Origin: UBA4823 sp034436035
GTDB lineage: Bacteria; Chloroflexota; Anaerolineae; Anaerolineales; UBA4823
NCBI GenBank assembly: GCA_034436035.1
Contig: DAOTVW010000287.1
Location: 1 to 48,869, forward strand
Direction of reading: 5' to 3'
Length of the DNA: 48,869 nt
Made by a program: the position numbers and the translations under genes. Below are positions 39,714 through 48,224 of this stretch, piece after piece; position 1 is the stretch's first letter; each line of letters opens with the position of its first letter. The notes under the pieces were generated by a model that had not been told where the DNA came from, made no database searches, and saw only the letters and a list, made by a program, of their open reading frames with translations.

Positions 39714-41432
39714 CTATTCATCTTCTTGGATAAGATCTTCGAAAATATTATCCAAATCCGTTTCTGGTACATCGAATACCGATTGATTGGGCGGTAATGG
39801 TTCCCTCGTCATCCATTCCGGAATGCGGTCATGAGCGGATGTAAACCCTGCGCGTCGGTTAAATTCTTTCTCTAATCGAATGGTTTCTTTCCCTAAAACT
39901 TCCAGAAAATTATCGCTCACTGCCCAACCATAACGAGCGGTGATCAACTCTTTGATCGTTTGAGGTGCGCTTGCAAAACCATTTCCCGCAAAGATACAAG
40001 CTCCTAAAGAATCATATCCTGCCATATTTATTTGCGCATTACGAGAAATATTTGCCTGAATGCTGGGGTCAAGATGATTAACTTTTGCTCGTATGGTTAG
40101 CCCGGCAGTATGATCCGCACCTTGTGGTGAAGTTGCGTAAGTAACCCCCGTGCCTTTGATCGCCCGTGGTTCATACGCACTCATCGCTTGACCTTTTACA
40201 ACTGGGACGTGTGTTACTCCTAACACTTTACCAGCGATTGCAGCGCCATTTCCCAAGACACGCCCTAATATCGTATTTTGACGAATTTCATGGATTAATT
40301 CCAGCGCTCGTTTGCCATCGCCAAATTTCAGAAGACCGGCTTCAGCAGCAACCCCTAATGCTGCACCGGTATCGATGGTGTCTAAACCCAAATCATTGCA
40401 TTCCCAATTTAATCGTGCAATGGTATCCAAGTCATCAATACCCAGATTAGCCCCTAAAAGACCCACGGTTTCATATTCTAATGGTGAGACAATTGTTTTG
40501 CCATTCTCGTCGGCGTACACATTCGAGCATTGAATGATACAACCAGGCATACAAGCATGGGATGGTTTTCCTTCCCCATCGCGTTCGATAAGCATCTCCC
40601 GCATGGTTTCTCCTCTGATTTTCTCTAAGCCTTCGAAATGTCCTGCGGAGAAATTACGTGTGGGCATACCACCAAAACCATCCGACATACCCGGCATGGC
40701 ATTCGTTCCGTAATCATGATATATTTTCGTTTGAGGATGATCTTTCAAGGCTTGTGTGAACGTTTTTTGAGCTTGTTTATACCTTTCAGCATCAAGGATT
40801 GGGGGTTTTTCTCCTTGCTGGGCATCGATAACCATGGCTTTAATTTTTTTTGAGCCCATCAAAGCTCCCAGACCCCCACGTGCAGCAATGCGAGAGGGAT
40901 TCTGATCTTTGTCTAGATTCATGATTCCGGCTGCTAAATATTGTCTTTCTCCGCAAGGCCCGATCAAAGCAAGAGAGACATGTTTGCCATATCGATTTAA
41001 TAAAATTTCCGTACTTTGATAAACCCCTAACCCAATTAAGTCATCCGCGGATTCGAATCGAACACCGCTTTTACTGATGTGTAAAATGAACCATTTATCA
41101 TCCTCTGGCAAATCTTCCAGAATCAATGCCTTGATTCCTAAGGAGACAAGATTTAGTGCAGTGATGCCACCGGCATTGGCTTCCTTTACACCGCCAGTCA
41201 ATGGGCTTTTCCCTCCAAAAGATATACGGTCGCAGCTAGATAACTTATGTCCGACTAATAAACCGGGTGCCAGGATTAGTTTATTATATTTACCTAATGC
41301 ATCACAATCCGGTTTAACTTCATCAAGCAAAATTCGCGCCACCAAGCCGCGTCCACCTAATCTCTCCCAGGATTGTGGGCAAGCCTCAATAGTATAGTTC
41401 TTTTGTCGTGTATTAACTCGCCATACTTGCAT
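39714..41432 (-). CDS. Aldehyde:ferredoxin oxidoreductase family protein (AOR-1)
   Basis: This 572-residue tungsten-pterin enzyme oxidises aldehydes to acids and reduces ferredoxin. The N-terminal pterin-binding domain includes LGGRGLVARILLDEV, and the [4Fe-4S] ligands are C294, C298 and C302 in HACMPGCIIQCSN plus a C-terminal Cys in SLGACIFAGN. The first spacing is CxxxC rather than CxxC as in the classical enzyme. It is co-transcribed with a class III aminotransferase and a MoaD-like gene. The aldehyde substrate is unknown. Confidence 0.9.
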   Translation of the reverse strand: MQVWRVNTRQKNYTIEACPQSWERLGGRGLVARILLDEVKPDCDALGKYNKLILAPGLLVGHKLSSCDRISFGGKSPLTGGVKEANAGGITALNLVSLGIKALILEDLPEDDKWFILHISKSGVRFESADDLIGLGVYQSTEILLNRYGKHVSLALIGPCGERQYLAAGIMNLDKDQNPSRIAARGGLGALMGSKKIKAMVIDAQQGEKPPILDAERYKQAQKTFTQALKDHPQTKIYHDYGTNAMPGMSDGFGGMPTRNFSAGHFEGLEKIRGETMREMLIERDGEGKPSHACMPGCIIQCSNVYADENGKTIVSPLEYETVGLLGANLGIDDLDTIARLNWECNDLGLDTIDTGAALGVAAEAGLLKFGDGKRALELIHEIRQNTILGRVLGNGAAIAGKVLGVTHVPVVKGQAMSAYEPRAIKGTGVTYATSPQGADHTAGLTIRAKVNHLDPSIQANISRNAQINMAGYDSLGACIFAGNGFASAPQTIKELITARYGWAVSDNFLEVLGKETIRLEKEFNRRAGFTSAHDRIPEWMTREPLPPNQSVFDVPETDLDNIFEDLIQEDE

Positions 41433-41469
41433 GAATACTCCTTTTATTCAGCCACACAAATCATTATTG

Positions 41470-42747
41470 CTATTGAATCACTACTTTATTAAGTGCATTC
41501 TGAAATATTTTTAATGCCTGGTCGATTTCCTCTGCGTTGACAATCAAGGGTGGTATCCAGCGAATGGTATTATCCCATGTGCCACAGGTGAGGAGGAGTA
41601 ATTTATCGTCTAAACAGGCGTGGACAATTGCCTTAGCTGTCTTTTTATCCGGCTTTCGATCAGGTGTGCGAAATTCTGTTGCTACCATGAGCCCTTTTCC
41701 GCGCACATCCCCAATGATTGGATATTCCTGCTGAAGTTTTTTCAACCCCAGCATTAATTGGTTGCCACGTTCCTGGGCGTTGGTTATCATATTTTCTTCT
41801 TTTATGGCTTTTATTGTCGCCACAGCCGCAGCTGCTGCAACAGCATTACCGCCGTACGTTCCACCATGAGAACCGGGTATCCACTTGTCCATAATCTCTT
41901 TTCGACTGAAAACCCCTGCTAATGGCATTCCAGACGCCAATCCTTTGGCTACGGTCATGATATCCGGTACTATATCAAAATGCTCAAATGAAAACCATTT
42001 GCCGGTTCTGCCAAAGCCCGCCTGAACTTCATCTGCAACGAGTAAAATTCCATGTTTATTACAAAGTTGGCGTAAACCTTGCATAAAGCTTTTCGGGGGC
42101 ACCACATAGCCACCCTCGCCTAAAACCGGCTCAATAAAAATTGCTGCGGTTTCTTCTGGAGCGGTTTGACTATCCAATAAATATTCGAGCTCATTTAAAC
42201 ACCATTGACTCGTTTGCTCCTCATCCCAACCATAACGATATGCATAAGGATAAGGAGCGACAAATACACCTGGCATTAAAGGTTGATAACCCGCCCGATA
42301 AATAGTTTTAGAAGTAGTCATGGATGATGTCCCAATTGTTCGCCCATGGAAACTACCTTGGAACACAATAATATTCGGTCTCTTTGTTGCATGGCGCGCT
42401 AATTTCAACGCCCCCTCAATGGCTTCAGCTCCAGAGTTTGTGAAAAAAAAGCGATCAATTTCGGGCGGAACAATGGTTTTTAGTTGTGCTACTAACTCCA
42501 AGATCGGTTTATGCTTGATGATATTAATCTGACCATGGATGAGATTGCTTGCTTGTTGTTGAATAGCTGCTACAACAGCCGGGTGACAGTGACCAGTACT
42601 TGTAACCCCAATACCGCAAGTGAAATCAAGATACTTAGCTCCGTTGATATCATAAATCCAGCATCCTTTTGCGTGGTCAGCAATAATGTCTGTATACGGT
42701 GCCCAAACTGGTGACAATAATTCGAGGGATTCAGAATAATCATTCAT
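41470..42747 (-). CDS. Class III (omega) aminotransferase, GabT/ArgD-like
   Basis: This 425-residue fold-type I PLP enzyme transfers terminal amino groups. Visible features are the small-residue motif FFTNSGAEAIEGALKLAR, FHGRTIGT, ADEVQAGFGRTGKWF and the PLP lysine K268 in IMTVAKGLASGMPLAG. Candidates are GABA, lysine, ornithine or beta-amino acid substrates. The product semialdehyde would be a natural substrate for the adjacent AORs. Confidence 0.9.
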   Translation of the reverse strand: MNDYSESLELLSPVWAPYTDIIADHAKGCWIYDINGAKYLDFTCGIGVTSTGHCHPAVVAAIQQQASNLIHGQINIIKHKPILELVAQLKTIVPPEIDRFFFTNSGAEAIEGALKLARHATKRPNIIVFQGSFHGRTIGTSSMTTSKTIYRAGYQPLMPGVFVAPYPYAYRYGWDEEQTSQWCLNELEYLLDSQTAPEETAAIFIEPVLGEGGYVVPPKSFMQGLRQLCNKHGILLVADEVQAGFGRTGKWFSFEHFDIVPDIMTVAKGLASGMPLAGVFSRKEIMDKWIPGSHGGTYGGNAVAAAAAVATIKAIKEENMITNAQERGNQLMLGLKKLQQEYPIIGDVRGKGLMVATEFRTPDRKPDKKTAKAIVHACLDDKLLLLTCGTWDNTIRWIPPLIVNAEEIDQALKIFQNALNKVVIQ

Positions 42748-42769
42748 TTTAGAACCTCGCTAAAGTATT

Positions 42770-44686
42770 TTATTCCAATTCTACATAATCGGTCACCCAC
42801 TCAATTCCAAGCTCTTTAAGCTTCGAACTGGTTGGTAACCCATTTTTTGTCCAGCCCATGAATTGATAATATTGATCCAGAGCTGTTTCGAATTCTGTTT
42901 TATCTAAGGCAATTCCTGCCGTTGGGCCGCTACCCTGCAGGGGTTTGAAAAATTTCTTCGGTAAAGTATCATCTTTGCGATCAAATCCCTCCCGGGCATT
43001 ATAGGCACGCATCAAATTTATCCTTCTTAATCCAACATCGATGAGCTCTTGCAGAGTGACATCCCACCCCGTAATATCTTTGACCATTTCCACTGTCTCT
43101 GCAGGACCAAATAGGCTCCAGGCGGGCCCCCACACAAATTGACACATATCCAGGGTATCCATCATGCTGTAAAACGCTTGTCCAAGATAGGCAAATTTAA
43201 CTTTTTCTTCATCCAATGATAGTGGACCAGGAGGATTTGTAAGTCCCATTAGACGAAGGCGCTCTAAGTATAAATCAGATGCCATGCCCTGCTCATACAT
43301 CCAGTCATGTTCACTGGATTGGTGATCCGCACCAAATGGATTAACTGCATAGATTATTGCCAACGAGCGTTTTGCTTGTGGCATGTGGGCCGGTGCCTCT
43401 TCATTTTTGACGGTGATTAAACATTCCTCCGCCCCATTACCCCAGATTTTCGCAGCGCGGGCGGAACCTTCAGCTAAGATTGGACCCAGCTTGCCGGTTT
43501 TTGTTACAATTTGTTGAAGGATTTCCAGCATTGCATCAGCATTCCCAAAGCGCAAATCGATATTTCCGGTATCTTCATTGGTGATAATTCCTTTTTCATA
43601 ACACTCCATGGCAAACGCGATGGTTGCCCCGCAAGTAATACTATCTACACCATACATATCGCAGATTTGGTGGGCAAGGGAAATCGCCTCTAGATTATCA
43701 ATGCCACAATAAGAACCAAATGTACTGATCGTTTCGTACTCAGGACCACCATAATAAGGATCTACTTTATATTTTCCCTCCTTTACTTCCACGACACGTT
43801 TGCAACGCACAGTACAAGCATAACAGGTATCTTGCCCGATTAAAATTGTGTCTGCCATTCTTTCCCCGCTAATCGATTCTGCTCCTTCAAATTGACCTTC
43901 ATTGTAATTACGAGTAGGTAACGTACCGAATTGGTTTTGTGGCATGACAACACTTGCCGTCCCATATTTTGCTAATCCATCTACATCTGGATTAGTGGAG
44001 ACCCATTTAGCACCGGTTTTGTTTAAATTTGCTAATTGTTTTGGATCAGCAATTTCAGGTCGTTGTTTTCCACGAACTACAATCGCTTTTAGGCGTTTGG
44101 AAGCCATAACAAGACCCATTCCAGTGCGTCCATTTGCTCGATTAGCCATATTCATAATTGCCGAGAAGCGCACCCCTACTTCAGCAGCAGGACCAATCTG
44201 CATCACTTGTGCATTCTCATCACCAACTTCTTTTTTCAGGATACGATCGACTTCGCCGGTGACCTTTCCAATTAAATGTGAAGCATCGTGTAGGGCTACT
44301 TTACCATCCAAAATGCTCAAATAAACCCACTTTGGAGATTGTCCATGGAAAACGATCCCATCATATCCGGCAAATTTAAATTCGGCGGGGAAGAAACCCC
44401 CAGCTTGCGAATCTCCAATAGCACCCGACATGGGCGATTTTGCATTGACATTGATGCGGCTTAAACCTGCAATGGGCGCACCTGTCACGACACTCGGAAA
44501 AATCGTGAGCACATTGTATGGACTTAATGGATCAGCGCCTTTGGGCACGTTACGCAATACATAATACACCCCCATGGCGCTTCCTCCCATATAAGTTCGA
44601 TAAAACGATTCTGGTGGAGATTCAATTTCAATTTTTCCTGTGGATAAATCTACATGAAGAATTTTTCCATGATAACCGTTTGGCAT
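42770..44686 (-). CDS. Aldehyde:ferredoxin oxidoreductase family protein (AOR-2)
   Basis: This 638-residue protein is the second AOR of the cluster. [4Fe-4S] ligands are C288, C291 and C295 in DTCYACTVRCKR and C515 in TLDMCQF, the positions being close to those in the classical archaeal tungsten enzyme. The N-terminal YHGKILHVDLSTGKI and YRTYMGGSAMGV fit the family. It diverges clearly from AOR-1, so the two likely serve different aldehydes or partners. A 10-bp hairpin lies just upstream. Confidence 0.93.
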   Translation of the reverse strand: MPNGYHGKILHVDLSTGKIEIESPPESFYRTYMGGSAMGVYYVLRNVPKGADPLSPYNVLTIFPSVVTGAPIAGLSRINVNAKSPMSGAIGDSQAGGFFPAEFKFAGYDGIVFHGQSPKWVYLSILDGKVALHDASHLIGKVTGEVDRILKKEVGDENAQVMQIGPAAEVGVRFSAIMNMANRANGRTGMGLVMASKRLKAIVVRGKQRPEIADPKQLANLNKTGAKWVSTNPDVDGLAKYGTASVVMPQNQFGTLPTRNYNEGQFEGAESISGERMADTILIGQDTCYACTVRCKRVVEVKEGKYKVDPYYGGPEYETISTFGSYCGIDNLEAISLAHQICDMYGVDSITCGATIAFAMECYEKGIITNEDTGNIDLRFGNADAMLEILQQIVTKTGKLGPILAEGSARAAKIWGNGAEECLITVKNEEAPAHMPQAKRSLAIIYAVNPFGADHQSSEHDWMYEQGMASDLYLERLRLMGLTNPPGPLSLDEEKVKFAYLGQAFYSMMDTLDMCQFVWGPAWSLFGPAETVEMVKDITGWDVTLQELIDVGLRRINLMRAYNAREGFDRKDDTLPKKFFKPLQGSGPTAGIALDKTEFETALDQYYQFMGWTKNGLPTSSKLKELGIEWVTDYVELE

Positions 44687-44709
44687 CGTAACCTCCTTTT
44701 TGAATAATT

Positions 44710-44735
44710 TCCCTCCCTTGTTGAAAAGGGAGGGA
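44710..44735. repeat. Intercistronic hairpin between permease and AOR-2
   Basis: TCCCTCCCTT and AAGGGAGGGA pair perfectly over 10 bp with a 6-base loop. There is no T-tract on the minus strand, so it is not a normal terminator. It may stabilise one mRNA segment or be a processing site. Confidence 0.55.
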
Positions 44736-44749
44736 GTTGACCGAATCGA

Positions 44750-46360
44750 TTAATCTTCTTCAGGTGGTGCCTCATAAGGGTCAACATCAGGAATACCTGG
44801 TTTTACATATTTTATGATTGGGAAATACAACAATGCGCCTATCACAAGTGCATAAAGCGCCCAAGAGATTGATTCCATCCCGCTATCTAAATAGTTGAAC
44901 ACTATTGCCAATATGACAACCACAGTCATGGAAACAGTAATCAGGGTTAGTCCAACCCAACCTCCCGGAACTTGTTTGCGTGGTCGATCGGGCACCTTAA
45001 AGCGTAGCACCCACATTGCGAAAAAGCAAGCTAACAACACCAACATATTCAGGAAAACATCGATAACAACCAATGTTTGGAAAGCTTGCAGGGTAAAGAT
45101 GGAATAGATTAAACCGCAGAATAAGATTGAAACCCATGGGGTACCATATTTAGGATGTACTTTTACTAAAAATTTGGGCATCATTCCATCTTCGGCTAAA
45201 GCGAATGGTAACCGGGTGCCACCTAGACCATTCCCAATGAAGAGACCAATCATGCTCAAGACCGCTGAAAGAGAAACCAATACGCCAAGGGTTCTGGCTA
45301 AGTTACCATTCTTCTGTCCAGTTAGTTTATCTGCAACGACATGCGCAATATCGGGAAATTCCCACCCAACAGAGCTGGTTGGTTCAACACCCCAAGATTC
45401 AAGTTTGTTTGTCCATTCATTTAGTTGTTCCGGAGTTGCGTCTTCGCCAGCCAGATCAGCTATGATTCCCTTTTCTTCATCAGATGCTTCTAAACCCCAA
45501 AGCTGATATTTGCCATCTTCACCAGCCCCACCATATAATCCCGCTATTGTGGGGATACTATAAGAGGCTATTGCAGCAATCAATACCAGCACCATTGCCA
45601 TCGGGTATGTTCGCTTTGGATTGACAACCTCGTCCCCTGCAGCACTAGGAAGTTCCCAACCCATGAAATTCCACATTGCAACATAGATACCAGTTCCCAG
45701 CGCCGGAATGAGGGTATTAAAGCTGACTGGTTCACCGCTGGCTAGAAAAGGCAAATGGACAGTAGAGCCACTTTTGATCCAAGCGATTATCCCCACAATG
45801 GACATCAAAATGAGAGGAATAATCATGAATAATCCTAACCAGTTGGAGAAAAGACCTGATAATCTTGCACCGCGTACGTTCAGAGCAGAGATAGACCAGA
45901 TTAATGCCAAAGCAACAAACCAAGAGAGTAGCCAGCCAGGGACTTCAACACCGTTTATCGTTGCACCATTGCGTAATGCGGGAATAAAATAACCAAGATA
46001 ATAGGCTGCCCATACTGGATAGATGGATACATCCACCCATGAAACAACCCAGTTAGCCCATCCAGCCATAAATCCCGCAAACCTACCAAATGCTTGCTTG
46101 ATCCAATGATAATATCCCCCTTCAGCAGGCATAAGGGATTGCATTTCCCGCACCATAAGCATGTTCGGGATGCTGAATACAAGGGGTGTAATAATAAACA
46201 ACAACAACGCTAAACCTGGTCCAGACATTGAAACCATCGGTTCAGCACCAAACGCCCCTCCACAAACAGTGAAATACATTAACCCAAACAAGGGTAAAAG
46301 GGTTAATTCGCGTTTAAGCTTTTTCTTTTCGGCTAGTGTTAAGGGTGCACTTTCAGCCAC
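44750..46360 (-). CDS. APC-family amino acid permease
   Basis: This 536-residue protein has about 12 transmembrane segments and the APC superfamily start (LTLLPLFGLMYFTVCGGAFGAEPMVSMSGPGLALLLF, shortened here as GGAFGAEP). It probably imports an amino acid or amine in exchange for H+ or Na+. A soluble insert of about 70 residues (near 275-345, GGAGEDGKYQLWGLEAS to DIAHVVADKLTG) lies between helices and is unusual. Its neighbours are catabolic, so its substrate is probably what the cluster degrades. Confidence 0.9.
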   Translation of the reverse strand: MAESAPLTLAEKKKLKRELTLLPLFGLMYFTVCGGAFGAEPMVSMSGPGLALLLFIITPLVFSIPNMLMVREMQSLMPAEGGYYHWIKQAFGRFAGFMAGWANWVVSWVDVSIYPVWAAYYLGYFIPALRNGATINGVEVPGWLLSWFVALALIWSISALNVRGARLSGLFSNWLGLFMIIPLILMSIVGIIAWIKSGSTVHLPFLASGEPVSFNTLIPALGTGIYVAMWNFMGWELPSAAGDEVVNPKRTYPMAMVLVLIAAIASYSIPTIAGLYGGAGEDGKYQLWGLEASDEEKGIIADLAGEDATPEQLNEWTNKLESWGVEPTSSVGWEFPDIAHVVADKLTGQKNGNLARTLGVLVSLSAVLSMIGLFIGNGLGGTRLPFALAEDGMMPKFLVKVHPKYGTPWVSILFCGLIYSIFTLQAFQTLVVIDVFLNMLVLLACFFAMWVLRFKVPDRPRKQVPGGWVGLTLITVSMTVVVILAIVFNYLDSGMESISWALYALVIGALLYFPIIKYVKPGIPDVDPYEAPPEED

Positions 46361-46407
46361 AATTTTCCTCCTTGATTAGTTCTCACAACTCAATGCTGAT
46401 AAAAAAA

Positions 46408-47616
46408 TTATTTTATATTTTTAATCCCATAAGGAAATCCATAATCAGCCATCTTGTTCATAAAAGGCAATGGGTCAAAAGCTTCTGGTCCTAATACTCC
46501 AACCCCTTTCCAAATGCCATGTTCTAATAAATCCATTCCTATAACCGGATTGAAAGCAGTTTGTGCAACAACTGCCTGGCATCCTAACCGCTTCATACAC
46601 TCCTCGTTATCGGCGACTTGATATATATACACTTCCTTTTCTTTTCCATCCTTTTTCCCTTTTACCCAGGTTCCAGCACAAGTCTTACCAAACATACGAT
46701 CGCCTAAGTGAGCCGGATCAGGCAGACAAGCGGCAACAACGTCCCGAGGGGCAACCCATACATCTTTGACTTTAATCGGCTCTTTATTATCTAAACCGAG
46801 CATATGAAGGGTTTTTAACACGCCAATAAATTGATCCCCTAACGCATATTTAAAAGTTACCCTTTTGCAATTAATCCAACGAGGCACTAATAGTACTTCT
46901 TCATGTTCTACATTGATGCATTCCAATTTCCCAATTCCTTCTGGAAACTCAAATGTTTCTGGTTCGGAAAATGGTTCTGTCGTGTACCACCCTTTGTCTT
47001 TTTCCCACACGATGGGTGGGTTGAGACACTCTTCGATGGTGGTCCAAATCGAAAAATTAGGAGCAAATTCATATCCTCGAACTTCCAGGTTTGCACCATC
47101 TCGAACGCCGATTTCATCGATTTCATCAAAAAGATAATCCGCGGCATACCGCGCAAATACATCTGCCATACCCGGTTCTACACCCAGCCCAAGAATCGCT
47201 AAGATACCTTTTTCTTCCCAATTTTTTGCTCTTTCAAATTGATAATCACCCAATTTCACGCCACACTGCTCATAAGGCTTTTCGGGATGTGGTTCGGATA
47301 GGGTCATCGCCATATCCATGTAATTGCAGCCCACCTGATAGGCGGCTTCAAAAATAGGGACATTGAAAGATGGATCGCAAGCATTCATGATTAAATCCAC
47401 GTCATATTTCTTGGCGAGAGCTTCAATCATTTCTTGTTTGCTTGCATCAATCCATTCGGTGGGAAAACGGTCAGGGTCTCCTAATTTATCTTGCACCTCT
47501 TTAAGGCGATCGCGGTTGTAATCGGTGAGAACCATTTTTTCCATCCATGGACGATCCTTTGCGATTGTGGCTATAGCCTCTCCTACGCCACCTGTTCCAA
47601 CGAGTAAAACTTTCAT
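46408..47616 (-). CDS. Saccharopine dehydrogenase-like oxidoreductase
   Basis: This 402-residue protein has an N-terminal Rossmann domain (MKVLLVGTGGVGEAIATIA) and the C-terminal catalytic region of the saccharopine dehydrogenase/Lys9 family. YDVDLIMNACDPSFNVPIFEAA and NYMDMAMT are conserved parts. Possible roles are saccharopine cleavage or formation, or a related carboxynorspermidine/amino acid dehydrogenase. In a cluster with an omega-aminotransferase, AORs and an Lrp-type regulator, lysine catabolism is a reasonable but unproven idea. Confidence 0.85.
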   Translation of the reverse strand: MKVLLVGTGGVGEAIATIAKDRPWMEKMVLTDYNRDRLKEVQDKLGDPDRFPTEWIDASKQEMIEALAKKYDVDLIMNACDPSFNVPIFEAAYQVGCNYMDMAMTLSEPHPEKPYEQCGVKLGDYQFERAKNWEEKGILAILGLGVEPGMADVFARYAADYLFDEIDEIGVRDGANLEVRGYEFAPNFSIWTTIEECLNPPIVWEKDKGWYTTEPFSEPETFEFPEGIGKLECINVEHEEVLLVPRWINCKRVTFKYALGDQFIGVLKTLHMLGLDNKEPIKVKDVWVAPRDVVAACLPDPAHLGDRMFGKTCAGTWVKGKKDGKEKEVYIYQVADNEECMKRLGCQAVVAQTAFNPVIGMDLLEHGIWKGVGVLGPEAFDPLPFMNKMADYGFPYGIKNIK

Positions 47617-47639
47617 TTCTATCTCCTTTTTATAAGATT

Positions 47640-47660
47640 AAAAAAACCGGCTCAAACCGG
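47640..47660 (-). terminator. Weak terminator-like element after the Lrp gene
   Basis: On the minus strand a 4-bp CCGG/CCGG stem with 6-base loop is followed by seven T residues. The stem is short, so read-through into the dehydrogenase operon is likely. Confidence 0.35.
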
Positions 47661-47666
47661 AATTTC

Positions 47667-48131
47667 CTAAAAGTAAACTTCTTTTATGATTTTAAGATGT
47701 ATAAAAGTTTCCGACTCGCGAATACCATCGATTTTATATAACCGTTCTGTTAGGAATCGCAAAACATCGTCTTGGTTACGGCAAATGATCTCAGCAAAAA
47801 TATCGTAACTGCCACTGACAAGGATCAGATAAATAACCTCATCAAGTGCTGCGATTTGATTGGCAACTTCGAGTAGTTTACCCCCCTCTGCTTTAATTCC
47901 GATCATCGCCATCATCTTGAAACCCATTTGAAGCGGGTTTGTTATTGCAACTACACGCAAGATTCCCTTTTCGACTAAACGGTTATAGCGCATCCGGATC
48001 ATGCCAGGGGAAACGCCTAACCGTTCCGCAATTTGTGCGAACGCCTCGCGTCCATCTTTTTGTAACGCATCAATGATTTGCAGGTCTATTGCGTCAAGTT
48101 CTTCATCAAGGGGGAGATTATTCTGATTCAC
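47667..48131 (-). CDS. Lrp/AsnC-family transcriptional regulator
   Basis: The 154-residue protein has an N-terminal HTH (DAIDLQIIDALQKDGREAFAQIAERLGVSPGMIRMRYNRLVEKGIL) and a C-terminal RAM/AsnC ligand-binding domain (KMMAMIGIKAEGGKLLEVANQIAALDEVIYLILVSGSYDIFAEIICR). Such proteins sense amino acids and control their metabolism. It is the likely regulator of the downstream operon. The start is GTG 48131; a consensus-like promoter ends only about 10 bp before it, so the mRNA may be leaderless. Confidence 0.92.
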   Translation of the reverse strand: MNQNNLPLDEELDAIDLQIIDALQKDGREAFAQIAERLGVSPGMIRMRYNRLVEKGILRVVAITNPLQMGFKMMAMIGIKAEGGKLLEVANQIAALDEVIYLILVSGSYDIFAEIICRNQDDVLRFLTERLYKIDGIRESETFIHLKIIKEVYF

Positions 48132-48140
48132 TTCAATTTT

Positions 48141-48169
48141 ATTCTATAACTAATTTTCATTATTGTCAA
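48141..48169 (-). promoter_or_regulatory. Promoter of the Lrp-type regulator gene
   Basis: On the minus strand TTGACA (48169-48164), a 17-bp spacer and TAGAAT (48146-48141). Expected +1 falls about 3 bases before the GTG start. Confidence 0.65.
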
Positions 48170-48224
48170 TATTATTATGCTTAAATATTATAAAGTAATA
48201 GTATTTTATGCGTTATCGTTATTA

